From NCBI GenBank assembly GCA_020161845.1, contig JAIUNK010000024.1, forward strand, positions 1 through 63,985: a DNA stretch of 63,985 bases. Reading direction: 5' to 3'. Numbering within the stretch: position 1 is the stretch's first letter; every line of letters begins with the position of its first letter. The notes beneath the pieces were generated by a model that saw nothing but the letters and a program-made list of their open reading frames with translations, was not told where the DNA came from and searched no databases. Position numbers and translations under genes: made by a program. Below are positions 49,080 through 57,337 of this stretch, in pieces. The stretch comes from Actinomycetota bacterium. Its GTDB lineage: Bacteria > Actinomycetota > Actinomycetes > Actinomycetales > Dermatophilaceae.

Positions 49080-50816
49080 ATGCAACCCACGGGTGTTCCC
49101 CGCGCCCGACGCGGCAAGGGGACCGTCGCCACGCGCGCCGCCGCGACACCGAACCGACCCGGCCCCGAACCCTCCGAGCCCCCCGCGGCCGAGCTGCCCA
49201 CCCCCAGGCCCCCCGCCCCCAAGCAACCCACCAGCAAACCCCCCGCCGGCAAGCCCGCCACCAACAAGCCCGCCGAGCCCCCCCGGGACGCGGCGCCGGC
49301 GGCGCCCGACGCCGAGCCACCGCCCGAGCCGGTCGCCCGGCTATCCCGCGAACTCGCGCGCGCCGCAGCGGAACTGGAGGCATCCCTGGCGCGCTGCGCC
49401 GAGCTGCACGGACAGTTCATGCGGCAGGCCGAGACCCAACGGGACTGGGGACACATCGAGGAGACCCTCTCCGACGAACTGCGGCACCGCCGGCTCAAGG
49501 TGATGCAGATGACGGTCGAGGCGATGCCCGAGCTGCTGCGCACGGAGGCGGCCGAGGCGGCGGCCCGATTCCCCGACGTCGACGTCACGGGGGCCCGGTT
49601 GCCGTTGGTGCCGTCCGGCGAGGATCCCGAGATCGTCGCGGACTGGTGGCACGACCTGAGGAACCAGGACCGCGCCATCGTCGTGGAGCGGCTCAGCCAG
49701 TGGTGCGGGCGCACCGACGGCATCCCCGCCGAGGTCCGGCATCGCACCAACATGGCGCTGCTGGCCGAGGAGATCCACGCCCGCGCCGCGGGGATCCAGG
49801 ACGAGATGGCGGCCGCGGCCGCGCCCGACTCGGGGCCCTTGCCCAGCGGGGCCATGACGGAGTCCGTCGAGGATCGCGAGCGCCGCGACCTGCGCGGTTT
49901 GCTCAAGCTGCGAGCCCTGTTCACCCCGCCGGATGCGGATCTCGGCGTACCGCGCTCCGTCGTCCCCGCCGAGTCGCTGGCCGCGCTCGATGAGATCACT
50001 ACGCCGCTGAAGCAGCGCGGCCTCTATCTGCTCGACGCCCGCGACTACCCGCTGCGTACCGCCGTCCTGCTCGGCGACCTCTCACTCGCGCACACGGTGA
50101 TCCTGCACGTCCCGGGCACGACGACCACGGTGGACCTGCGGCTCTATCGCGAGGCCACCTGGATGTCGGCGCTGCGTGAGGAGGCCGGCCGGATCGCCGG
50201 GCCGGCGCTGGGCGGGACCGACGGGGTCGCCGTACTCGATTGGATCGGCTACCAGGCGCCGTACGACGTGGCGGCCCGCCGCGCCCTCGGCGAGAGCGGC
50301 ATCCGCTGGATCGTGCCGGGCGAGGCGGTCGACGACCGGTACGCCCGGGAGGCCGCCCCATTGCTGGTCCGGGCGGCCCGCGGACTGCGTGCCCTGGTCG
50401 GGCCGCACGTGCGGCTGGTGGCCTCCGGGCACAGCTACGGCGCTTCGGTGCTGGGGCTGGCCATGCAGGAGACCGACGTCTTCGACGCCGCGATCATCAC
50501 CGGCTGCCCGGGGCTGTTCACCGACACCGTGGACAAGCTGCTGCTGCCGCCGGGCAAGCTGTACGCCGCGGTCGCGACCGGCGACATCGTCACGCGGCTG
50601 CAGATCTTCGGGCCGGACGTGGCCAAGATGGCGGGTGTCAAGCTGCTCGGAGCGGTGCCGCACCTGGCGTCGTACCCGGACGGCGGCCGGGCCTGGACCC
50701 GACTGAACATGGGCCACGAGTCCTACTACGACCGGGGATCGTCCCTGCTCAACGACCTCGCGGCGGCCGCCGTCGGGGAGGACCCCCCGTCCCGCTGGCC
50801 GGCCTGGGCCACCTGA
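49080..50816 (+). CDS. DUF1023 alpha/beta hydrolase with long Pro/Lys-rich N-terminus
   Basis: A 578-aa protein. Residues about 30-85 are a low-complexity Pro/Ala/Lys segment (PAPKQPTSKPPAGKPATNKP), then a helical, possibly coiled-coil region (ARLSRELARAAAELEASLARCAELH). From about 270 comes the DUF1023 hydrolase core with LAHTVILHVPGTTTTVDL and the nucleophile motif in VASGHSYGASVLGLAM. DUF1023 proteins are actinobacterial, often near secretion systems, and poorly characterised. No signal peptide or TM is seen. A GGAGG site supports the ATG at 49080. Divergent from MarR. Confidence 0.82.
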   Translation: MQPTGVPRARRGKGTVATRAAATPNRPGPEPSEPPAAELPTPRPPAPKQPTSKPPAGKPATNKPAEPPRDAAPAAPDAEPPPEPVARLSRELARAAAELEASLARCAELHGQFMRQAETQRDWGHIEETLSDELRHRRLKVMQMTVEAMPELLRTEAAEAAARFPDVDVTGARLPLVPSGEDPEIVADWWHDLRNQDRAIVVERLSQWCGRTDGIPAEVRHRTNMALLAEEIHARAAGIQDEMAAAAAPDSGPLPSGAMTESVEDRERRDLRGLLKLRALFTPPDADLGVPRSVVPAESLAALDEITTPLKQRGLYLLDARDYPLRTAVLLGDLSLAHTVILHVPGTTTTVDLRLYREATWMSALREEAGRIAGPALGGTDGVAVLDWIGYQAPYDVAARRALGESGIRWIVPGEAVDDRYAREAAPLLVRAARGLRALVGPHVRLVASGHSYGASVLGLAMQETDVFDAAIITGCPGLFTDTVDKLLLPPGKLYAAVATGDIVTRLQIFGPDVAKMAGVKLLGAVPHLASYPDGGRAWTRLNMGHESYYDRGSSLLNDLAAAAVGEDPPSRWPAWAT

Positions 50817-51284
50817 CCGCCCGAGCCCGACGCCAGGCTTCGCGGGATAACCGTGCGGCGGGCGATCCGAGCGCGGCCGTCAGGACCGAGATCACTGAGC
50901 GCAGGGGTGGACGTGCCACACCCCCACCAGCGTGTCGTCACCCCGCCACGCCGACAACACCAGAATGAGCTGGCGCTGGCCCGGGTGGTATGCCGAGGAG
51001 TGAGTTGGCTGCTCTGGGAAGATTTCCCACTATAGACCGACGCTCATCCGTCTTTTGTGCAAAGGTCTCCACGGCTTCTGGGCAGCCTTGGGGGAACTCC
51101 CTACTCTCCCAATGGAACCGCGTGATCCACGACGCGAGGACAACGACGCGAGTCGACGGAGAAGTCGGTTTCACCCTGCTGAAGGTTGGCGCGTGTGTCG
51201 ATAAGGGAGCTGATGGGAGGTCATTGATCAGTAGGTCGCCTGCGGCAGGACGCCACCCCTTCCATGTTCGCGAGAGAGGCTCAC
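50817..51284. other. Intergenic region before the mobile island
   Basis: About 470 bp with no supported gene. Composition shifts to lower GC from about 51,000 (for example TCCCACTATAGACC near 51028), marking the start of the island. Overlapping short frames on both strands show no family resemblance. Confidence 0.5.
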
Positions 51285-51396
51285 ATGTTTCGACGCGAAC
51301 CAGCCGCTGTGGCGGCGCTTGCTGCTGGCACCGTGGTACTGCCGGCGCGAGCACAGGCAAACGTCTATGGAGTAAGGGCGTTATTCACAAGCCCAT
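51285..51396 (+). pseudogene. Secreted-protein N-terminus truncated by IS5-like insertion
   Basis: MFRREPAAVAALAAGTVVLP followed by ARAQA-NVYG is a signal peptide with good cleavage site and a GAGAGAGG ribosome site. The frame then enters the IS end and stops at about 51396. If the IS is removed, the frame ends at a TGA overlapping the ATG at 53522, so the original was short and coupled to the next gene, or already broken. Confidence 0.55.
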
Positions 51397-51520
51397 AGAT
51401 CGCCACCATTCGCCACCCACGCTTAAATAAATCTCCACATTACGGCATGTCACACATCAAAAACATCGGCCGCCCCGAGAGAATTGGGTTACCACACTCA
51501 ATCTCACAAGAAAGCGGCCG

Positions 51521-52159
51521 ATGCGCTACCAGTCTACAACAGGACTCGACGAAGACAAACTCACAGAAGTCGTGGACCGCGTTACTGACATCTTCAACTC
51601 GCGAGGCGTTGATTTCAGCAGGCACGCTTTGAACATGCGAGAACAGATCATCCTCACGCTCAGCCTCCTTCGCAATAACCTGGCACAAATGTTCATTGCC
51701 GACCTGTCCGGGATATCGCAACCAACCGCCTCCCGCATCTTCCGCAGGATGCGCCCTGCCATCGACCAGGCCCTGGCCTTCACGGGCATCTCCCTGGAGG
51801 AAGCAGCTCGCGACGGCCGGGTCATCCTGGTGGACGGCACCTACGTCCCCACCGGCAACCGCCCAGCTCAAGGCCAAGAAGTGACCAAGGCGAACTACTC
51901 CGGCAAGCGCCGCTGCCAATGCCTGAGCATCCCAGTCGCAGCCACCCTCACCGGACAGCTCATCGCCACATCCACCCCTGTCCCCGGAGCCCGGCACGAC
52001 TCCGCCGCCATCAAACTCACCGGATGGTCAACAATCCTCACCAATACCCCGTGGATAGCAGACACCGCCTACACCACCCACGGCGCACACCCCCATAAAG
52101 AAAACACCAGGGCACGAACGAACCGAGGCCGACAAGAAATACAACAAGGACATCGCTAG
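51521..52159 (+). pseudogene. IS5-like (DDE_Tnp_4) transposase, 5' part, frameshifted and interrupted
   Basis: MRYQSTTGLDEDKL, an HTH segment (LADLSGISQPTASRIFRRM-like), GRVILVDGTYVPTGNRP with the first catalytic Asp, and SIPVAATLTGQLIATSTPVPGARHDSAA with the second. Near 52087-52092 the frame shifts by one base: the next frame reads TPIKKTPGHERTEADKKYN, the expected continuation. IS630 then interrupts at 52159. The 3' part resumes at 53316. Confidence 0.88.
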
Positions 52160-53268
52160 TGTCGTGAGGCGTTAATTCGTTGGCAGTAGCCGGCGAGGGT
52201 TTCGAGGATTTGGTCGGCGGTCTTGGTCCAGACGAAGGGGCGGGGGTTGGCGTTCCAGTCTTGGGTCCAGGCCACGATGTCGCGTTCGAGTTCGATCACG
52301 CTGCGGTGGGTGGAGCGCTGGAGCTTGCGGCGGGTCAGTTCGGCGAACCACCGCTCGACCAGGTTCAGCCAGGACGCTGAGGTGGGCGTGAAGTGCAGCA
52401 CGATCCGGGGGTGCTTGAGCAGCCAGGCTTTGACGGCTGGGGTTTTGTGGGTGGCTGGGGGCACCTCCCGCTCGCGGGGGAAATTGTCCAGGACCAGGTG
52501 GAGGTCCAAGTCTTTGGGGGTGACCTTCTCGACCTCCTTGAGGAACCGCAGGAACTCCTCGCTGCGATGCCGGCGGTAGTTCCGCGCGATCACGGAGCCG
52601 GTGAGGATGTCCATCGCCGCGAACACCGTGGTGGTGCCGTGCCGCACGTAGTCGTGAGTAGCCCGCACAGGAGTGGTCGGCATCATCGGCAGGATCGGCG
52701 CCGTCCGGTCCAGCGCTTGCACCTGGGATTTTTCGTCAACGGCCAGTACCAGGGCGTTCTCGGGTGGGGACAGGTACAGCCCGACGATGTCGCGGACCTT
52801 GTCCACAAAATCCGGATCCTTGGACAGCTTCCAGGAGTCCACCACGTGAGGTTTCAGCCCGAACGCCCGCCAGATCCGCGACACCGCGGTCTGGTTCAAC
52901 CCTTGATCGGCCGCCATCGTCCGAGTCGACCAATGCGTATCACCGTTCGGTGGCACGTCCTGCAACGTGCGGGTGATCAGGGCGTTGATCTGCTCATCGG
53001 AAAGCTTGCGCGGCTGCCCCGGCCGGGGCGCGTCATCCAGCCCATCCAGGCGGCCGGCCAAGAACCGGTCGCGCCACTTGGTCACCGTCGGCGCGCTCAC
53101 CCCCAGCTGCCGAGCCACTGCCGCAACCCCCTCCAGCTCGGCGTAGGTGAGCACGATCTGCGCCCGCTGCACCAACCGCGCCGACGACGTCGGACGGCGC
53201 GCCCACCCGGACAACACCGCCCGCTCATGATCACTCAACACCAACGACTTCGCTGCAGGACCCGACAT
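52156..53268 (-). CDS. IS630-family transposase
   Basis: A 370-aa full-length transposase. N-terminal HTH (VAAVARQLGVSAPTVTKWRDRF), then the DDE core: VLAVDEKSQVQALDRT, LVLDNFPRE and WLNLVERWFAELTRR. The reading frame runs through the left inverted repeat and its TAG stop is built from the TA target duplication plus the flanking C of a CTAG target. GTG/ATG start near 53268. It appears intact and is the youngest insertion here. Confidence 0.95.
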   Translation of the reverse strand: MSGPAAKSLVLSDHERAVLSGWARRPTSSARLVQRAQIVLTYAELEGVAAVARQLGVSAPTVTKWRDRFLAGRLDGLDDAPRPGQPRKLSDEQINALITRTLQDVPPNGDTHWSTRTMAADQGLNQTAVSRIWRAFGLKPHVVDSWKLSKDPDFVDKVRDIVGLYLSPPENALVLAVDEKSQVQALDRTAPILPMMPTTPVRATHDYVRHGTTTVFAAMDILTGSVIARNYRRHRSEEFLRFLKEVEKVTPKDLDLHLVLDNFPREREVPPATHKTPAVKAWLLKHPRIVLHFTPTSASWLNLVERWFAELTRRKLQRSTHRSVIELERDIVAWTQDWNANPRPFVWTKTADQILETLAGYCQRINASRH

Positions 53269-53313
53269 GCACCAAGTCTACCTAACGACAAGCGAATTAA
53301 CGCCTCACGACAC
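52159..53313. mobile_element. Complete IS630-family element, 1155 bp
   Basis: Perfect terminal inverted repeats of at least 20 bp, starting GTGTCGTGAGGCGTTAATTC at each end. TA target duplications at 52157-52158 and 53314-53315. The restored target is GCTAGC (CTAG core), the site preferred by IS630. Inserted inside the IS5-like transposase. Confidence 0.95.
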
Positions 53314-53315
53314 TA

Positions 53316-53458
53316 GCATCCGCAGCCATGTCGAACACGCCATCGGGCACCTCAAACAATGGAAAACCATCGCCACCGGCTATCGAGGAAGACTCACCGA
53401 ACTCCCCGAAATCATCGCCACGATCACCAGACTCGAACTATACCGACTCGGCTGGTAG
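53316..53458 (+). pseudogene. IS5-like transposase, 3' part
   Basis: SIRSHVEHAIGHLKQWKTIA, then GYRGRLTELPEIIATITRLELYRLGW and a stop, the standard end of this family including the last catalytic Glu (VEH). It joins in frame to DKKYNKDIA once the IS630 element and one TA are removed. Confidence 0.88.
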
Positions 53459-53521
53459 GCCAAGAATCGACAGCAATCGGCTCGTGAATAACGGCCTAAA
53501 TTCTAGACAGAAGGGAACGCC

Positions 53522-54215
53522 ATGAAAAAGACACCTATCACCACGGCAGCGGTGTGCATCGGCCTTGGGTTGGGGATTGCGGGGGGTCGCTGGCAGCGTG
53601 AGCGCTGCGCCGCCACCAGGTCCGACGGCGGTCGCCTCGACACTCGTGTCGCCTCCAGGGGACTAAGTTGGAGCCACGGAGATTCCTGCGCGTGAATTTT
53701 CGCTGCCATATTTGAATGCCGACTCTTCGCGGCCTAGTGCCGCCTCAAAGACATACACGCGCAATGTTAAGGGTCGTACCTACGGGACCTTGTCCGAGGT
53801 TGCTGCCTCCGGCGAGTGGCCCGACCTGATCAAGGTCATCGCATCCAATGGAAAAGTTGGATACGTGAAGACTGAGGAATTTATGCCGCTGCGCAAGGAG
53901 ATCTCGGATAGCGACTTGAAGGCGTTCCTCGCAAGCACCGCCACCGTCTGGGATCAGGACGAGAGAGCACCCGTCGGAGAGTACAGGCAAAGGGCTGGGG
54001 GGCGCCGCGCTGAGCGTGCGACTCGCGTTGTCCAGCGGCGGTCCGCCGACCCGCGGCGTAGCTGGCGAAATCCCCCACATCAGGTCGAGGACCCGGAGCT
54101 CTCGACGGTAGGACCCGCGCGTGCTCAACCCCCAAAGGCGTGGATGTCCACCCCCATCGAGCACGGTCCTCACCGGCCGCCGGCGACCCGCAACGGTGAT
54201 TGTCAACCGCCGTGA
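53522..54215 (+). pseudogene. Broken secreted-protein gene
   Basis: MKKTPITTAAVCIGLGLGIAG is a signal peptide after an AGAAGGGA site. A run of six G at 53581-53586 shifts the frame; dropping one G gives VAGSVSAAPPPGPTAVASTL then TAA at 53664. In that same frame after the stop the sequence continues SKTYTRNVKGRTYGTLSEVA and DLIKVIASNGKVGYVKTEEF, resembling an extracytoplasmic domain found in actinobacterial secreted proteins (family name not known to me). The 3' end runs into the IS3-type element. Confidence 0.65.
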
Positions 54216-54224
54216 GACCACTGC

Positions 54225-55244
54225 TCAGGATTTCTGTGTCAAGGGCTGCTGGGGGTCGGTGGTGGTGATGGTGGCTCGGGGCTGGTTGATCCAGGCCTCG
54301 GTCGGGGGTCCTGGCGCGATGGGTGGTCTGGTGAATCGGTGCGGATTGGCGTGGTAGGCGGCGTCAAGAGTGGCTTGTCGAAGGGCCTGAATGTGAGGCC
54401 AGGTGCCGTTATGCACGCTGATCGGTGTGTAGAATTTCAGCCCGGAGTGGTAGTGATGGTTGTTGTAGTAGTGCCGGAGGTCGTCGAGGAATTCTTGTGA
54501 GTCGGCGAGGCTGTCGAACGAGCCAGGATAAGCCGGGCAGTATTTGGTGGTCTTGAACAGCGCCTCGGAGTAAGGGTTATCGTTGGAGACGCGGGGCCGG
54601 GACAGGGACCTGGCCACGCCCAGCCGCTCGTACAGATCCGCGACGGTCCCGGCGATCATCGCCGATCCGTTATCCGAGTGAATGACGTCGGGGACGACAC
54701 CCCCGAAACCCTCGATACACGCCGTGATGAACTCGTCGGTGTATTCCTCGCGAGGGCCGGGATAAGACCGTGCGGCCGGCATCAGTCGGGAGAAGATGTC
54801 GACCATCATGAACCCGTAATAGTAGAGGCCACGGCGGGGCCCTAACAGGGCCGTGATGTCCCAGGAGGCGACCTGGCAGGGGCCGGTCGCGTGCAGATGG
54901 GGCACGGCCCGCGGGGGATGCCTGGCCTGGTCCCGCCGCTCGCTGAGCAGGCCCGCAGCGGCCAAGACGCGGTACATGGTCCGCGGCGAGGCCAGGTACT
55001 CGCCACGTTCGAGCAGCGTGTAATACACCTGGATCGGGGTCTTATCCACGAACTCCGTACACGTCAAGACGTCGATGACCCCGTCCCGTTCCGTCGTCGA
55101 CAAAGCGTTGTGTGCCACGCGGGGCAGGGCCGGCCCATAGGAGGCCCTACGCATCGGATGCTGGGCGCGGTGTTTACTGGCGCGCGATAGCCCGACCAGG
55201 TCACAGGCCGCACGCGTAGAGACATCTCCCGCGAGATCGTCCAC
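54225..55244 (-). CDS. IS3-type transposase OrfB (rve integrase core)
   Basis: A 339-aa protein. STRAACDLVGLSRASKHR is an HTH_21-like start. The rve core has CQVASWDITALLGPRRGLYYYG (first Asp), VIHSDNGSAMIAG (second Asp) and DNPYSEALFKTTKYCPAYP (Glu). YYNNHHYHSGLKFYTP is the usual C-terminal signature. GTG start. OrfA ends 8 bp upstream, so expression is by reinitiation rather than the common overlapping frameshift. Confidence 0.9.
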   Translation of the reverse strand: MDDLAGDVSTRAACDLVGLSRASKHRAQHPMRRASYGPALPRVAHNALSTTERDGVIDVLTCTEFVDKTPIQVYYTLLERGEYLASPRTMYRVLAAAGLLSERRDQARHPPRAVPHLHATGPCQVASWDITALLGPRRGLYYYGFMMVDIFSRLMPAARSYPGPREEYTDEFITACIEGFGGVVPDVIHSDNGSAMIAGTVADLYERLGVARSLSRPRVSNDNPYSEALFKTTKYCPAYPGSFDSLADSQEFLDDLRHYYNNHHYHSGLKFYTPISVHNGTWPHIQALRQATLDAAYHANPHRFTRPPIAPGPPTEAWINQPRATITTTDPQQPLTQKS

Positions 55245-55252
55245 GCAGCTGC

Positions 55253-55639
55253 TCAGCAGCGCCCGGACTTTGTTTCCTTGTCCGAGCTCTTGGAGATCTG
55301 ATCCAAGAGCTCGAATGCTTTTCCCAGAGTCACCACGGTCCGCTGCGACGCCGCGAGATCGCCTTCCAATGCAGCCACCTTATCTCTTAAGGCTTCGATC
55401 TCATCGGCCCGCTTCTGCTGGGCTCGGGCTGCGTCCTTCCCTGGCTGGGCGCGCCACTTCGTGATATGGCTGCTGTACAGACCATGCTCGCGAAGATAGG
55501 CGCCCTTCTTACCGTCCGGGCAGGCCTCATAGCCACGAACGAATTCGGCCTTCTGCTCGGCCGTGAACGAGCGCCGCTGGGGCCGAGCAGGCCTGGGGCG
55601 GGGCGGTCGGCCTGGGTCATCGTCATCGAGAGTCCTCAC
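55253..55639 (-). CDS. IS3-type transposase OrfA
   Basis: About 128 aa from the GTG at 55639. RRSFTAEQKAEFVRGYEACPDGKKGAYLREHGLYSSHITKWRAQ is the helix-turn-helix, then a leucine/heptad region (ADEIEALRDKVAALEGDLAASQ) that mediates assembly with OrfB. The frame is open to 55831 but the extension runs past the IS end and is unlikely to be used. Confidence 0.85.
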   Translation of the reverse strand: MRTLDDDDPGRPPRPRPARPQRRSFTAEQKAEFVRGYEACPDGKKGAYLREHGLYSSHITKWRAQPGKDAARAQQKRADEIEALRDKVAALEGDLAASQRTVVTLGKAFELLDQISKSSDKETKSGRC

Positions 55640-55716
55640 GGGTAGAGCCCTCCACTGCGGGACACAACTTTGGAACCACGTGGTCTCACGCAAGGCTGGC
55701 ACGGAGGGCAACGCCG

Positions 55717-56139
55717 TCAACCGAGGGTGATGACCTCGAGGGCGGGGTAGCGGGCGCCGAATTGGCGGTCCAGGGTGGCCAGGCGAGCCCCGGCAGCCAT
55801 CGCGAACGCGGCCAGATAGTCGTCGGTCCACAGCCGGTGGGAGCGCTCATCGCGGTCCGAGACGCTGCGCCACAGCGGCTCCAGACCCACCGGTTCGGGC
55901 GACCAGGCGACGCCAGGGTCGGACCGCAGCTGGTCCAGGATCCGCCACGCCTCGGACCGGGTCAGGACATCTTCGCCCATGACGGCGGGGATCGTCAGCA
56001 ATCGAAGCAGCGCCATCTGAATCACCCGACACAGCGTCAGATCGTCATCCACCTGTCGCTTCCATGACAGGACCGCGCCGTGGCGGGTTTGCGCCTGATA
56101 CACGAGGGCCAGCCAGGCGCTGACGTCCACCAGGATCAC
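55717..56139 (-). CDS. vapC: VapC-type PIN-domain toxin
   Basis: A 140-aa PIN ribonuclease. Asp5 in MILVDVSAWLAL, the CRVIQMALLRLLT segment, the acidic pair Asp106-Asp107 in WTDDYLAAFA, and Asp124 in LATLDRQFG form the metal site. GTG start overlaps the antitoxin stop (GTGA), the standard antitoxin-first layout. Such toxins cleave tRNA or rRNA when the antitoxin is lost. The IS3 element ends 27 bp beyond its stop. Confidence 0.9.
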   Translation of the reverse strand: MILVDVSAWLALVYQAQTRHGAVLSWKRQVDDDLTLCRVIQMALLRLLTIPAVMGEDVLTRSEAWRILDQLRSDPGVAWSPEPVGLEPLWRSVSDRDERSHRLWTDDYLAAFAMAAGARLATLDRQFGARYPALEVITLG

Positions 56140-56333
56140 CGCGCGTCACGCTCCGCGTCGTCAGCGGCCAGCAGATGCGCGAGTTCGGCGTTGGTGTAGT
56201 CGGTCCCGGAGCGCGCGGACCGCACGAGGGGATAGCCGACCTCGCTCGCCCGCCCGGCGACCGGCAGCGCGACCTCGCGGGCGAGGGCCCGCCCGAACAG
56301 CGTCTTGAGTGCCGCGCCGAGCCCCCAGTTCAT
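56136..56333 (-). CDS. vapB: Putative VapB-type antitoxin, 65 aa
   Basis: MNWGLGAALKTLFGRALARE then VALPVAGRASEVGYPLVRS and a C-terminal acidic helix (ELAHLLAADDAERDAR) suited to wrap the toxin. The DNA-binding N-terminus is not a clear ribbon-helix-helix or AbrB. Identity rests mainly on size and the GTGA overlap with vapC. It begins 5 bp after the sirtuin stop. Confidence 0.7.
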   Translation of the reverse strand: MNWGLGAALKTLFGRALAREVALPVAGRASEVGYPLVRSARSGTDYTNAELAHLLAADDAERDAR

Positions 56334-56338
56334 GGCCC

Positions 56339-57145
56339 TCACAGGGCCGCGACCAGGGCGGGCAGGGCCCGGCCGGCGGTCTCCCGCCAGATGTGGTCGA
56401 CCCCCCAGCTGAGCACCGTGTCGTTGGGGTTGATCTCGACGACCGTCACCCCGTGGCCGCGGGCGATGTCGGGCAACGACCCGGCGGGCTGGACGATCCC
56501 GGAGGTGCCGACCACCAGGCACAGGTCCGCGGCCAGCATCGCGTCGACCGCCGCGTCGAACGCCCCGGCGGGCAGGTGCTCTCCGAACAGGACGATGTCG
56601 TGTCGGATGGAGCCGCCGCACTGCGGACACTCCGGCGGGGCGATCCGAGCGGGCACCTGCTCGTCCTCGCCGAGCGGCTCGACGGTCAGCTCATGGGGTG
56701 CGCCGCAGTCGTGACAGGAGAACCCGAACAGGTTGCCGTGCAGGTGCGCCAACACCTCGGAGCCGGCGCGTTCGTGCAGGTCGTCGACGTTTTGGGTGAC
56801 CACATCGAGACTCACCCGGCGGCCCCAGTCGGCGAGCGCGAGATGTCCCGGGTGCGGGCCGGTCCGACGTACCAGCCGCGCCAGCCACCAGTGCCAGCCC
56901 CACACCAGCTCGGGGTCCTCCTCCCAGGCATCCCGGGTGACCAGCGCGTCCGCGTCGAACCGCTCCCAGAGTCCGGTGTGCGCGTCCCGGAAGGTGGGCA
57001 CTCCGCTCTCGTCCGACATCCCGGCCCCGGACAACACCACGACGCGCCGCGCGGCCCGGGCGACGGCCAAGATCTCCTCCGGCACCGGGACCGGGCCAGG
57101 CACCGGGGCTTGCTCGCCGTGCGCGCCGGCGACGTTGCTCGTCAT
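56339..57145 (-). CDS. Sir2-family NAD-dependent deacylase
   Basis: A 268-aa sirtuin. VVVLSGAGMSDESGVPTFRD (NAD loop, about 36-55), TQNVDDLHERAG, catalytic His in HLHGNLF, zinc Cys4 as CHDC and CPQC, VLFGEHLP and VVGTSGIVQPAG. The serine in GAGMSDESG replaces the usual Ala in GAGxSaeSG but keeps the pattern. It removes acyl groups from lysines using NAD. The ATG at 57145 has AGGA upstream; 57154 is an alternative. VapB follows within 5 bp, so Sir2-VapB-VapC may be one operon. Confidence 0.9.
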   Translation of the reverse strand: MTSNVAGAHGEQAPVPGPVPVPEEILAVARAARRVVVLSGAGMSDESGVPTFRDAHTGLWERFDADALVTRDAWEEDPELVWGWHWWLARLVRRTGPHPGHLALADWGRRVSLDVVTQNVDDLHERAGSEVLAHLHGNLFGFSCHDCGAPHELTVEPLGEDEQVPARIAPPECPQCGGSIRHDIVLFGEHLPAGAFDAAVDAMLAADLCLVVGTSGIVQPAGSLPDIARGHGVTVVEINPNDTVLSWGVDHIWRETAGRALPALVAAL

Positions 57146-57337
57146 GACGAGCATCCTGGCCTACCCCGCGCGGAACCGGCCAGCCCGTCCCTGCCGGCCA
57201 CGGCCCGGCTTGCCGCACAGCGGGATTCGCGGATCGGCCGAGCCTGCGGGGCGCGCCGGCAGCTAACCGATCCGCCGCGCCGGCCGATAGGAACCCACGA
57301 CGACAGTGGTGGCCCCGACCGCTGCCAGGAGGGAAGC

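Larger units (their letters stand above)
51376..53496. mobile_element. IS5-like element, interrupted by an IS630 element
   Basis: Ends GGGCGTTATTCACAAGCC (left) and, inverted at the right, GGCCGTTATTCACGAGCC (16 of 18 match). Both ends are flanked by TAA (51373-51375 and 53497-53499), a 3-bp target duplication as usual for IS5-like elements. Removing the inner IS630 leaves about 964 bp. Confidence 0.88.
54211..55690. mobile_element. IS3-type insertion sequence
   Basis: Two minus-strand ORFs with short inverted ends CGTGAGACCAC (54211-54221) and its complement (55680-55690). The flanking triplets differ (CGC versus CAA), so no target duplication is visible; one flank may be rearranged. Confidence 0.75.

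Noticed and set aside
50938-51430. Overlapping frames on both strands before the IS island
   Set aside because: No family resemblance, no good ribosome sites, and they cross the IS end.
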